In this document: positions 47,920-59,189 of the stretch, piece after piece
Position numbering within the stretch: the stretch's first letter is position 1
Layout of the letters: each line of letters begins with the position of its first letter
Source: Sinotaia quadrata
Taxonomy: Eukaryota > Mollusca > Gastropoda > Architaenioglossa > Viviparidae
Direction of reading: 5' to 3'
DNA: 64,000 bases
Assembly (NCBI GenBank): GCA_028829895.1
Contig: CM054183.1
Coordinates: forward strand, 14,213,475-14,277,474
Position numbers and translations under genes: made by a program
The notes under the pieces: generated by a model
What the model was told of the DNA's origin: nothing
Database searches by the model: none
What the model saw: only the letters and a program-made list of their open reading frames with translations

Positions 47920-48410
47920 TTCCATCAGAATGTTTTGTCTGTTTTCCCATCATAATGTTTTGCCTAATATTTCTCAATCATAATGTTTTCTCTATTTTTT
48001 TTAAAAGAATTTTCATTATCAGAATGCTATGTCAATTTTTATTTTTTTTTATCAAAATGCTTTATTGAATGATTTTTCATGAGAATATTTTATCGAATAT
48101 TTTTCAACAGAATGATTTCCCTGGCTTTTGTCATCAGAATATTTTGTCTGTTTTTTTTTTATTTTTATCATAACGATTTTGTCATCAGAATAGTTTGTCT
48201 GTTTTTTTAAATTTGTTATCAGAATATTTTGTCTGTTTTTTTTAAATTTGTTATCAGAACGATTTTGTCATCAGAATATTTTGTCTGTTTTTTTAAAATT
48301 TTTATCATAACGATTTTGTCATCAGAATAGTTTGTCTGTTTTTTTTCATTAGAATATTTTGTCTAATAATTCGTCAATCAGAATGCTATTTTTCTTCGTC
48401 AAAATACTTT
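47920..48410. repeat. Degenerate ~25-35-bp repeat (TCAGAATATTTTGTCTG)
   Basis: More than a dozen diverged copies separated by T-runs of varying length. Confidence 0.88.
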
Positions 48411-49299
48411 GGATTGCATTGGCGGACCGGCGGTGTCGATAAACGAACGAAATGTAAATACAGTTATTGCCCTTTTATATTTTCTTAATTGTACTGCCAT
48501 TTCACTTGATTGATAATATTCAAGAACTCGATTCAACACTAATTTATTGCTGACTCTATTTTACGTAAGAAGATAACATCTTTTGTTCTTCAAAAATAAA
48601 TCGTCAACAGCCTTCTAAGTTAAGAATTTGAATAAAGTAATTGATGAATTATATTTTCGTCAACAAATATGGCTGATTTAAAGCTGAGCTCTTTCGTTTA
48701 GTTATTCCCTTTAAAGGAATCTATGGTACACTCTCTCATTAAGTCTTACAAAGTGAGTCAGAGTACTTTTGGCTGACCGCCAAAGCAATCTATACTATAT
48801 TGATTCCATAAAGCGTTAAAAAAATAATTATTTACTGGATTGAACATGTTAACAGACTTTATGCTAAACTGGTTTTATTCTGAGCCGTCTTACTTGGCCT
48901 ATCCTGTTCAAGAAGAATTTGGCAAAAAGCAATTTATTTCCCGGAACTGTTTCTGTTTAGGTCTACATCGCTTTTGTTTCAAAGTGAGCGGAAATTATTC
49001 TGTTCAGAAATCTACATAATTTTTGTTTCAAAGTTAGCTATTTCCCGGAACTGATTCTGTTCAGAAGATACATCATTTTCGTTTAAAACTGAGCAGTTGA
49101 TTGGTGAAACCTGTTAACAAAATCTTTACGTCCCGCTGATTATAAACTGCAGAGCAATTTAGTTGATGTAATAGCGATTTAAGCGTAACTCTGGCTTGTT
49201 CAATTTATTCCATTCTTTGATTTACAGCCGAGCTACGCAAGTGACCGATCTGCTAAAGAACTCCGCGTTAATTTGACTGAGAGCAGAGCTATTTAGCTG

Positions 49300-49862
49300 T
49301 CTATTAAAGAGGTTTACGTTACTTTGATTGAAAGCTAAATTGTTTAGCCGATCGATCTCTCAAGAAAGCCTACGTTACTTTGATTGAAAGCTAAATTGTT
49401 TAGCTGATCGATCTCTCAAGAAAGCCTACGTTACTTTGATTGAAAGCTACATTGTTTAGCTTATCGGTCTCTTAAGAAATTCTATGTTACTTAGATTATA
49501 ATCTGAGCCGTTTGCTGACCGGCCTGTTAAAGAAGTTTACGTTACTTACATTGAAAGGTGAGTTGTTTAGCTGTAAATAAGTCTACGTTACATTAACTGA
49601 AAGTTAAGTTGTTTACTGATGGACCTCTTAAATAAGTCTACGTTACATTAATTGAAAGTTGAGTTGTTTACCTGATCGACCTCTTAAATAAGTTTACATT
49701 AAATTAATTGAAAGTTGAGTTGTTTACCTGATCGACCTCTTAAATAAGTCTACGTTACATTAATTGAAAGTTGAGTTGTTTACCTGATCGACCTCTTAAA
49801 GAAGTCTACGTTAAATCGATTGAAAGATGTACTGTTGACCGATTCTCTTCAAGGACTTTTCA
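49300..49862. repeat. Minisatellite, ~56-62-bp unit, ~10 copies
   Basis: TCTACGTTAC followed by TTGAAAGTTGAGTTGTTTAC and TGATCGACCTCTTAA recurs. The right-hand copies are spaced 56 bp. The array abuts the LTR element at 49870. Confidence 0.92.
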
Positions 49863-49869
49863 TCCAACT

Positions 49870-51430
49870 TGTGACGCCAACGCCACTTAGTTAATGACTA
49901 TGATTATAATTAATTAATCATAGCTAACTAATTACAAGTTATGAGAATCTTAATTTATATTATTAATAATTCTCCAGCAGAAACCACTTGTCTCTCTCCT
50001 TTGGCCGATATGCAGGCGTTGTAAACGTTTTCTCTCTTCAAAACATCAAGATATTTACCGTCACACACTATTCTCAAGAAGACAAATCCGTCTTTATATT
50101 TAGCAAATATCATCCACCTATGTGTAATAAATTTAACAATAAATTTATCAAACTAACAATCAAACACACATATGACAACAACAATGAAAAAGATTACTTG
50201 ACATCAATATCTCCATGAAACCATGTTTGAATAATTTCTATGTGTTACAATCTTATATTCAAAAAAATCCATACGATTCAACAATTCAATACAAACACAG
50301 GATAAATCTTATGAGAAATGGTGTTATTAGATATAAGAGAGAATAGTGATAATCTTACCAGAAATGGTGTTATTAGATATAAGTGATAATAGTCTTCACA
50401 TGACCTGAATTAAGTGCTGTCTTGTGCTTTTGCAACAGTCACAAATTTTTGTCCACACAAAAATCGTGTCTCTCTCAACAATCGTCGGAAATGTTGATGT
50501 GTTCTTATTCTCTCGAAACCAATTTGAGCACCTCTTCACCGTGACAATTTCTTCAAGCAGAATAACAATTGTAGCAATATCTGATAACTTCTCTACCATA
50601 AATTGTTCATGTAATCAGCATACCTTGCCACCATATATCAAAGGGGTGTAGAGTATCTCCACAATTACACACCACTCCTGCCTTTACCACGGTTGACTGT
50701 AGAAGTTTACAAACAATAACCAAGATTCAAATCATAAAAGGTGAAAAGGAATAAATGGCTGCTTGCCCTGAAAAATATAATCGAGTGGCAAACTTCAGTT
50801 TCCAGTTTATCACTTTATAACTCCATTCTTTTTTATATTCCTGTCTCAACATACATTTTCCTGTAACAGTATGACACAAGCATACAACATTATAAATACA
50901 GCTTATCAAAACAATGTCAAGTGTTAGCACACTACATACAAGCAGCTTAGTTCAAACATTTGTAGAAATAATAGTCTGCTCACATAATACATCTTTACGT
51001 AAAACACAAGTGCAACATATCAATAGCAAAAGTGCACGAAACATTTCTAAGACCGTTGTAACTGAAACAGTCAGTTAACTCACCATTAAAGCTAACCACC
51101 ACCTTTCAAGACCGAACTTCTTTGCCACTTGAAATTCAAATGATAGGAGAATAAAATTTTCTACAACAGGGTAAACTTTTGTATCTCAACCCATTGGCTG
51201 GCCTCGCTCTCATAAATCATAAGCATTGGGTAAATAAAACTACTCACCCAGTTGAACTAGTTTGCATTACATCAGCAATTTCTAGCATATTCGCAACTCG
51301 GATTGTTTACTTCCAAATACGATACTTACAAAAATACCATCATAAGGAGTGCCCAAGGTCGGATTACTCTGACAATTTAACAATTTATATAGTAGTTATT
51401 AAAGTAGGGACATGCAAATTTATTCCACCA
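49870..51430 (-). repeat. 3' LTR of the element, 1561 bp
   Basis: On the minus strand it runs TGGTGGAATAAATTTGC to GGCGTTGGCGTCACA. Its length agrees with the 1552-bp solo LTR at 24675-26226. Confidence 0.85.
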
Positions 51431-51447
51431 CTTACCCTACTCCTTTT
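51431..51447 (-). promoter_or_regulatory. Polypurine tract (plus-strand primer site)
   Basis: AAAAGGAGTAGGGTAAG on the minus strand immediately precedes the TG that starts the 3' LTR, the expected position for the primer of second-strand synthesis in LTR retroelements. Confidence 0.7.
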
Positions 51448-52109
51448 GAGATGTTAACCACCCTGTTAACATCTACTCTGTTGGGAGTAAATTTCAAACA
51501 TTACTGGTGAACCTATCACCATTATACTAAACAAATAATTATTCACATGACCCAAATTCAATGTCGGTTGTAAAGCATACGCATATATATTCTTAAGACA
51601 AGTTCTATGTCAGTTTTAAGACATACGCAGAAATTATTCATAAGGCCCAAAAATCTATGTCGGTTTTAAGACGTACACATAATTAAATCGACATGTTTAG
51701 AAACAAAGGTAATATAATTTTACATGCCTCAATAATCACTGAACATTAAAATATAAAATATAATATTATTTTCTCTCATTATAAGTTGGAACATGATCCG
51801 TTTCCTCTCCACACTTAAGGAGATATAAGGACAATTTATCACGAAAATTTTCCTTGTTATAAGTTAAAGACATGACCCGTTATCTCACTACACTAAGGAA
51901 TACAATGCAAATCATAGGTAAAAACTATTATCATTATTTCTATTATCCCTGTGATAGGCAAATACAACATAACAATCAGGTTAGCATCATATAAATGAAC
52001 TCTGGATAAGCTTATCCCTTCCTCTCTACCATAGAGAAGATACAACAATTTATTTAAGGATTTCGCGGCATTTACAGATACTTATGTATTGGAAATTAGC
52101 ACTTCCATT

Positions 52110-52473
52110 TCTACTGCTCTGGACAAATATAATCAGTCCCTACATTGTCGATGCCCTTAATGATTTCCACAGTATATCTATACCACTGTAGTGTAATGAC
52201 TACCTGGTCAAGTGCCGTTTGCCTTAGTCGAGTGAGCTAAGTAGCAAGAGGTTGGTGATATGTCTGAATGACAAAATGCTTGCCATATAGGTAGGCTTGC
52301 AATGTCTGGACTGACTAGACAATTCCGATACATTCTTTCTCTGAATTCGAATAATTAATCATGTTCAGCCACATTTAACGTACGACTGGAGTAGGCTACT
52401 GGACACAGAATATCACCATGTTTCTGTATCAGTACAGTACTTAGTCCTGCATTTCTAGCACCTGTTCCGAGTA
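52110..52473 (-). pseudogene. Decayed Ty3/gypsy pol, RNase H region
   Basis: The minus strand, read in two frames because of a small shift and several stops, shows the order of motifs typical of the reverse-transcriptase-linked RNase H domain: AGLSTVLIQKHGD, PVAYSSRTLN, EKECIGIV, then YLYGKHFVIQT followed by HQPL, and near the end KGIDNVGTDY. Stops and a frame change show it cannot be translated. The upstream reverse transcriptase and downstream integrase were not found. Confidence 0.85.
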
Positions 52474-52671
52474 CGAATTTATATACCAGTTAAGTATTAA
52501 GACAGGGACTAGGCAAATTTGCTTCGCCACACAACTGATTGCTAAAAGAATTAACACTGCCCAAGACCGCTCTCAGAAATAGCGCCTGATACTAATGATG
52601 TCAGTATTGAGAAATAGTGGAATCTACAAAATTTATTGTCAAACACCAAATATTATTTCGATTCCTCTCTT

Positions 52672-52980
52672 CGTTTGTAAAACTCGGGACAGATTTTGAC
52701 TTTCCTTGTTACACTAGCTATCATTTGTAAGACTCGGGACAGATTTTGACTTTCCTTGTTACACTAGCTATCGTTTGTAAAACTCTGGACAGATTTTGAC
52801 TTTCCTTGTTACACTAGCTATCATTTGTAAAACTCTGGACAGATTTTGACTTTCCTTGTTACACTAGCTATTGTTTGTAAAACTCGGGACAGATTTTGAC
52901 TTTCCTTGTTACACTAGCTATCATTTGTAAAACTCGGGACAGATTTTTACTTTCCTTGTTACACTAGCTATCATTGCATA
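52672..52980. repeat. 50-bp minisatellite, 6 copies
   Basis: ACTCGGGACAGATTTTGACT (or ACTCTGG) begins copies at 52682, 52732, 52782, 52832, 52882 and 52932. Copies alternate ATCATTTG and ATCGTTTG/ATTGTTTG. Confidence 0.97.
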
Positions 52981-53248
52981 AAATCTGTTCAAAAGAAGAT
53001 AAGACTGGGTTAATTTAGTGGCTAGACAATTTACGGTTATGAAGTTTCCGTTCGTTGTTTACATAATTATGACAATTTTATCATCAGCCATTCAATTTAA
53101 TTTGGGACACTGTACAGGTTCCTCTTTCCTTGATTTATTTTCTTATTCTGTTATGTACTTAATATATTGCATTTTAGCAATCGTTGTTGTTGGTGGTGGT
53201 GGTAGTGATGTGTGTGTGTGGGGGGGTTTGTTTGGTTTTTTTTGTTGT

Positions 53249-53252
<4 letters not shown>

Positions 53253-53327
<75 letters not shown>
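53253..53327. repeat. (TG)n microsatellite
   Basis: About 36 TG dinucleotides. Confidence 0.98.
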
Positions 53328-53328
<1 letters not shown>

Positions 53329-54184
53329 GTTAAATCAAAGCAGAGTGACGATTGCTTAAACAGCTAAATGTCCTTCATTGTCGCTAATGTCGTTTGAGAA
53401 AAATAATTTAAATCATATCGCTATCACTCTTGTTTGCTAAATCTATGACTTACATCACCACTAAACTATTAATAGTATTCCGTCCGCGAAATCAGCTCAC
53501 ATTATGGGTAGATGCATAACAGAAATCATCTGTAAATAATATACCAGATAAACACAATCGTTGCCGTAAACAGAAATGCGAAGAAAAATATGTATTTTAG
53601 CTACGTTAAGAGGTTTGCTGAAGGATTATCACGATCTTTGTCATTACTGTGGATCTACTGTTTACTCACTTCATACAGATCATTCATTCAAATTCTCAAA
53701 TCATGGCAATGACAACATTCATCCTTTTATTAGATTCTCAATTCCTGGTGATCACTTTTGTCAATTTCTATAGAAACATCTTAAGAAAATATCGGACTAA
53801 TTTCTATGAACATCGCCTTCAGAAGGGACAGGGTGTCTGCTTTACTGTTTGCTTGTATGCTTTTATTTACAAACGAAAATATTTTCTTTGTGGAAAATGA
53901 TTTGTATTTTTAAATAAATTTAAATAAATCAAAATTAAGGTGATTCCCTAGAAAGGGCCTTTATTATTTTTATCTATTTAATTTTATTGAAAGACACTCG
54001 AGCAGTACTTGTTCATTGAATATGAAATGACAAATATACAAAGCGGCAACAGAAAACAACAAAACTTTTGGAAATGCAGATGCAGATGTGTCAAACCGTA
54101 TGCCAATTTTTTTCTCGTTTTCTCTCCAAGCACCAGAAAACTGTAGCTCGACACAACAGCTCATCTTTAAAGACAAATATAATA

Positions 54185-54310
54185 ACTGATTAGTAAGAAG
54201 TATATCTATATTTTAAATTCGAACAGAATAAATTATTAGTAAGATGCATATCTATATTTTAAATTCGAACAGAATAAATGATTAGTAAGATGCATATCTA
54301 TAAATGCGAA
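54185..54310. repeat. ~54-bp tandem repeat, 2.5 copies
   Basis: TTAGTAAGATGCATATCTAT followed by ATTTTAAATTCGAACAGAAT recurs. Confidence 0.88.
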
Positions 54311-54494
54311 CAGCAATAATAAGTATGATGAGGATGACAATTTATGATCATGCTTCTGCTACCACTTTCATAGCTGTTAATGATGACGAAATTGATGATA
54401 AAACTAATGATGATGATGACGATGAACATGCATAGATAAATACATGAAATATTTTAAAAAGCTTATAGCTAATTCCGGGATTAGCGCAAAACAA

Positions 54495-54990
54495 TTAACC
54501 ATTATAAATCACAATATATCATTACAAAAAAAACACGACATACATCTTCAATGTGCGAGCGCATTATAAATCACAATATACATTACAAAACACAACATAC
54601 ATTTTCAATGTTTCCGCATTATAAATCACAATATATATTGTAAAACACGACATATTTAATGTGTTCGCATTATAAACCACAATATATCATTACAAAAAAC
54701 ACGACATACATCTTCAATGTGTGAGCGCATTATAAATCACAATATATATTGTAAAATACGACATATTTAATATGTTTGCATTATAAATCACAATATACAT
54801 TACAAAACACGACATACATCTTCAAAGTCTGCGCATTATAAATCACAATATATATTGTAAAATACAACCATCTTCAATGTTTGCGCATTATAAATCACAA
54901 TATACATTGTAAAACACGACATACATAATGTGTTCGCATTATAAATCACAATATACATTGTAAAACATGACATATTTAATGTGTGTGTGT
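54495..54990. repeat. ~53-bp minisatellite, about 10 copies, palindromic core
   Basis: CATTATAAATCACAATATA followed by CATTGTAAAACACGACATA recurs. Many copies contain CAATATATATTG or the like, a short palindrome. Confidence 0.93.
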
Positions 54991-54999
54991 ATCTCTCCA

Positions 55000-55330
55000 A
55001 TTTGACCGACAACATTCCATAACACGGTTAAGCCCTCGCGTAAACATCTACTCATTTACTGCCAGTTCTGGACAAGCACGAAAATCAACGCGCATGCGCA
55101 TTGAGACATACAGTGCTTTGTCAGTAGAGAAGAGTGATGCTAATGATAGCGGATGAGCTGAAAGGAGCGAGGAGGGCAAACATTGCTCTGGAACTCGTCA
55201 TGGTCACTCTGGCACCAAAGCTTGTAGCTACAGCTTGACCACCCGTCTCTTGTGAGATGCTACTGACTGCTATAGTTAATGGAAAGTGCATAGAAGGCCA
55301 TTTCCTGGAGCTTGAGGAGAATTTTGTGGT
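55000..55330. promoter_or_regulatory. Promoter-like island with NRF1 palindrome
   Basis: A non-repetitive, GC-balanced stretch in an otherwise AT-rich intron. CGCGCATGCGCA at 55089-55100 fits the NRF1 consensus YGCGCAYGCGCR at every position. No long open frame follows on either strand, so an alternative first exon, a non-coding transcript or an enhancer are all possible. Confidence 0.4.
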
Positions 55331-55424
55331 AGAGCAACTGGATAATAAGTATTAAATACGGGACGAGGAGAGAAAACGTCTTTCTAAAATCCAAAGTTTT
55401 GCAATAATTTTTCGAGGTCTCAAA

Positions 55425-55565
55425 AATGCTACTCTATGATATTTGTTAGCTTTTTACAAATTACGTTTTATGAGATGTTTTTCTAAAAATCTAAAAATGC
55501 TACTCTATGATATTTGTTAGATTTTTACAAATTGCGTTTTATGATATGTTTTTCTAAAAATCTAA
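55425..55565. repeat. ~71-bp direct duplication
   Basis: AAAAATGCTACTCTATGATATTTGTTAG occurs at ~55423 and ~55493, with the following sequence also repeated. Confidence 0.9.
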
Positions 55566-55904
55566 AAGAATATTTCCATGTCTCATTCTATTCAAGCTTT
55601 GGCAACAAAGATAAACATTCAAAGCTAAGTTTTGCAAAGAATAGAATACGATATAAAATAATAATATAATATAATTGTAATAACAACAACAATACAAGCA
55701 CATGGCTCTGAACTGCTCCAAGTAAAGCGTTTTTTTTATTAAAACAAAAAACAAAAACAAAAAAACCAAGAAGACGTTAAGAACATCTTTGTTGTCTTGG
55801 GCTTTGCTTTCTTTCTCACCCAAACATTATAGATGGTCGTGATGACGTGGAGATGGAGAGATACGGGTGCAACTGGAGAAGACAGACATGTCTTGTCTCC
55901 TCTC

Positions 55905-56310
55905 TCTCAGATGACACTGAATGATGATTAGAGAAATGTTGTTTCCCTCTCTCGACACTGAATGATGATCAGAGAAATGTTGTCTCCCCTCTCTCGACAC
56001 TGAATGATGATTAGAGAAATGTTGTCTCCCCTCTCTCGACACTGAATGATGATCAGAGAAATGTTGTCTCCCCTCTATCGACACTGAATGATGATTAGAG
56101 AAATGTTGTCTCCCCTCTCTCGACACTGAATGATGATTAGAGAAATGTCTCCCCTCTCTCGACACTGAATGATGATCAGAGAAATGTTGTTTCCCCTCTC
56201 TCGACACTGAATGATGATCAGAGAAATGTCTCCCCTCTCTCGACACTGAATGATGATTAGAGAAATGTCTCCCCTCTCTCGACACTGAATGATGATCAGA
56301 GAAATCCTGA
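55905..56310. repeat. Minisatellite, 39-43-bp unit, 10 copies
   Basis: GACACTGAATGATGATCAGA followed by GAAATGTTGTCTCCCCTCTC recurs. Copies alternate ATCAGAG and ATTAGAG. The minus-strand 152-codon frame across it is a repeat translation. Confidence 0.95.
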
Positions 56311-56319
56311 GTCGCAGAG

Positions 56320-57180
56320 TTCCGCTGGGACAGATATACGTGGCAAAGTTAATTAGTGGAGTGAACTGATTTCTCTCACGGGAGACAGATTATCAGAGTT
56401 ATTTTTAGTTCTGTTTAATTTCTTTCAAAATAATGCCCCCGTATTATAGGAATCTTACCAAATATTACTGCTCGTTTAACTTTTGAGGGATGTACATTGT
56501 TTCTCCTTAAAAAAATGTTCAAAGAGATTTTTTAAAAAATTATTATAATCAAGAATATATGATTTATATTGGTTAGTTTTACATTATAACTGGGGTGAGT
56601 GAATATATACACTTAAAGCTCGCATACCTTTAATGGTAAAAAGAAAACTTATATATTAAATAGAAATGGAATTAAAAGTGCACTGAGATGGAAAAAATGT
56701 TTACATATTATTTCTACATAGTAAAGTCTGCACTTTGGCTTATTAATGAAACAAAAATACGTCTTCTTAAAAGACTCTATATTTAATATTTAGTATTTAA
56801 TAATTTCATTCTTTTATTGTTATATTTTTAATTTGATTTTCTTGTTATTGTTTTGTTTCTAGCTGTCCGTTTGTGACAATAGATCCTTTTAATTTAATTT
56901 ACTTTCTAAAAGACTATCTTGTTGCTTATTTAATTAAAAAGTCTAGCGTAAACTAAGAATGAGAGTTTCAAACTACCAGTTAAAAAGTATAAATCTCCCT
57001 TAGTGCATTTCGCTCGCATTTACGATATAACTTTTGGATTGGACATTTCATGTTTTAATTTTCCTCACACATATATTTACTGTACCAGTTCCAAACTCTT
57101 TAATACTACAAGCAAAGCCAATAGAAAGGTGTTAATTATGATTTAAAACTTAGATCGAGACAGAAAAATAGTCAGCTTTA
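56320..57180. other. AT-rich intron end, no feature seen
   Basis: Unique AT-rich DNA leading to the exon 2 acceptor. No coding or regulatory feature can be supported. Confidence 0.5.
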
Positions 57181-57246
57181 CATACTATGTGACTAATTCG
57201 TCTTTTATTGTTTCTATCTCTTTCTTTCTTTCCTTCCTTTTCATAG

Positions 57247-57574
57247 CTTGCGTTCTTGGATCGACGCCCGGGCGTTCGCTGTATGAAGCAGTTCGGTTTG
57301 ATCCGCTACCCGACCCTCCTGCATGTCGCAATTCAATCGACCCGGATTCCCCCAAAAATGAACTGGACTCATCCAACAACAGCATGGACAAACAATCGGA
57401 CAGTGCTGTGAACTGCGACAAATCTGACAGTTCCCCGCCCTTGCCCTCGTCGAAACACTCGGAAAAGCCTCTGCACCTCAAACTCCTGAACGTCTCGGCA
57501 CAGCTCGAGATGAAGTCTTTGTGGGACGAATTTGATGAACTGGGAACGGAAATGATCGTCACTAAAGCTGGCAG
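57247..57574 (+). CDS. Tbx1: T-box factor Tbx1/10-type, coding exon 2 (start of T-box)
   Basis: The second coding exon, residues 74-182 of the conceptual protein plus two bases. The acceptor is TTCATAG at 57240-57246 and the donor GTGAGT at 57575. It begins CT, completing the split Ala codon of exon 1. Residues ~75-145 are a low-complexity linker rich in Ser, Asp and Pro. From about residue 156 it reads [13 protein letters not shown], then [11 protein letters not shown], the beginning of the T-box DNA-binding domain. The residues around LEMK-LWDEF point to the Tbx1/10 subfamily, rather than Tbx20, Tbx2/3 or Tbx15/18. The exon ends inside the Arg codon before the expected R-M-F-P, a common T-box intron position. 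The next exons were not found to the right edge, so intron 2 is longer than 6.4 kb. No frameshift or stop is present. Confidence 0.92.
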
Positions 57575-57615
57575 GTGAGTAGTTAACTAATTGTTGGTAC
57601 AAATTCGTTTGTTCG

Positions 57616-57655
57616 CTGTGTGTGTGTGTGTGTGTGTGTGTGTGTTGTGTGTGTG
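57616..57655. repeat. (TG)n microsatellite at start of intron 2
   Basis: An interrupted TG run 40 bp after the exon 2 donor, continuing as degenerate TGTGTATG to ~58000. Confidence 0.95.
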
Positions 57656-58039
57656 CGTGCATTTGCGTGTGTTGTTTCGTTAGCTTTGTTTCACCACCAG
57701 AGGCGTTTCCCAAACTTTTAGTCGATGAGACGTTCTCATTGCATTCCGGTGTTCTGACCAGACCAAATGGACCGTTTAATGGTACGCATGGTGCGTGTAT
57801 ATAAAGGAGTCTAAGTGTGGTTGTGAGTGAATGTGTGTGTCTGTACAAGAGCATACGTTGTGTGTGTATTGTGTATGTATGGTATTTATTTGTATGATGT
57901 GCGTTGTATGCGAATAACTTTGTGCATTTGTCTATGATGTGTGTTTTTTATATTTGATATGTGTGTGTGTTGTTTGTGGTATGTGAGTTGTGTGTATGGT
58001 TTTTTGGTATGGTGTGAGTGTTTTGTGCATGTTTGGTGT

Positions 58040-58400
58040 ATGTGTTCTCGCGAGTGATTGAAGTGCGAGGCCGAGTTTGTCTGCATGCGCGAGTTCCAGG
58101 GTATGTAAGTATTTGTTAGTGGGGAGATAATGATTCGGTGGAAAGGTAGATAACACTTTTTATTACACACACGCTTGCAGAAGCGAAAGCGAAAGGACGT
58201 GAACAGTCGCAGCGCTTTCGTTCCTGGCGAAGATAATGGTAGACCCACACCCGATGGACCGAGTGCATTGCTTTTGGAAAGCCGAGACCTGCTCCAGTCG
58301 TCTTCTCCCAGTTTCGCGTTACCGTCTAAATAGTCGGCTAATCTTTGACCCTACCGACCCACGTGACGTTAATGGCGCTTACACCCCAGATTTTCGTACT
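58040..58400. promoter_or_regulatory. Intronic promoter-like cluster
   Basis: Within 360 bp are TCTCGCGAG (58045-58053, near the TCTCGCGAGA element), CTGCATGCGCGA (58081-58092, one mismatch from NRF1), and CCACGTGACGTT (~58360), combining an E-box CACGTGAC with a CRE half-site. Composition is GC-balanced and CpG-containing. No supported open frame starts here. An internal promoter of the T-box gene or a nested transcript is inferred. Confidence 0.4.
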
Positions 58401-59180
58401 TTATGACCGGCGTGAACTGGTGACTTTCAAGAGTAGACAAACATACTCAAAGTTTCTAAAGGTGTGACGGCTATTTTGTTAGGCTGAAAGAAGTCATGGT
58501 GATCATTTTTTATTTATATTTTTTTTGGGGGGAAGGAGCGTTTTCCTATCTGTTTATGAGCGTTCAGCATTCTGTTGTCATTGTCTTGTCATTGTTTTAA
58601 TTTTGTATTTTTATTTAATTTGCACCTTTTCTTGTAAATGTATTGAATTACCTTTTTTATTTAAAAAAAAAATGTGTTTATCCGAAAATTTAGTTTATAC
58701 GGTGGAAAAACATGCATACTTTGTTTTTTTTTTAATTGATTGCATTTCCAGGTGTGTTCTTTTATGTCAAAAGCTTAGTGTCAGAATGAACATGGCACAA
58801 AAGTATAAACCAAATAAAAATGAAATGAACAAATTCGCATTATACTAAATATTTACGTATTCCTATTTTTATTTACTCGGATGAGATGTAAGGTCACGTC
58901 AAGTCGAGAAGAAAAAAAACGGGACTCTGTTGGAATTGAAAACAAACTGTATATATAAATAGGCAAATTAAAATATAAATGGAACATATTTATATTGAAT
59001 ACTCGAAAACGATTTAAATTTATTTTACCACAAAAGAATGTGATAAACGTTTTCGGGTCCGAAATGAAGAAAATGAAGACATTTGACACGGACACTTAAT
59101 TAAACATTTCGAATTAGATTAATTATATTTTATTTATTATTATTTAGATTAGATCGTACAGACAGTTTTTTACAACAACT
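58401..59180. other. AT-rich intron sequence, one T-box half-site
   Basis: AGGTGTGA at 58460-58467 matches the T-box half-site consensus. Otherwise there is no supported feature. Short frames are Phe/Leu/Lys-rich. Confidence 0.4.
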
Positions 59181-59189
59181 TATGACTCA

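Larger units (their letters stand above)
49870..52531 (-). mobile_element. Internally deleted Ty3/gypsy LTR retrotransposon
   Basis: Plus-strand ends are TGTGACGCC at 49870 and CGCCACA at 52531, flanked by CAACT at 49865-49869 and CAACT at 52532-52536, a perfect 5-bp target duplication. Read on the minus strand it has: a 5' LTR start (TGTGGCGAAGCAAATTTGCC) of roughly 60 bp, a sharp junction into a decayed RNase H domain, ~660 bp of unassigned sequence, a polypurine tract, and a complete 3' LTR. The rest of the 5' LTR, gag, protease and most of pol are missing, so it is non-autonomous. It lies antisense in intron 1 of the T-box gene. It sets the true orientation of all copies of this LTR family in the window. 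Confidence 0.88.
38719..57246 (+). other. Intron 1 of the T-box gene, 18.5 kb
   Basis: Bounded by GTAAGA and by a pyrimidine-rich acceptor (TTTCTTTCCTTCCTTTTCATAG). It contains about a dozen minisatellites, one truncated LTR, a deleted Ty3/gypsy element in antisense orientation and an NRF1-like site at 55089. No additional T-box exon was found inside. Small alternative exons cannot be excluded. Confidence 0.75.

Noticed and set aside
53039..53359. ATG frame beginning MKFPFVVYIIMTILSS, like a signal peptide
   Set aside because: The frame continues straight into the TG microsatellite, has no supporting splice sites, and lies in AT-rich DNA where hydrophobic peptides are common by chance.
55827..56285. 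152-codon minus-strand frame rich in SREGRQHFSNHHSV
   Set aside because: Translation of the 39-43-bp minisatellite.
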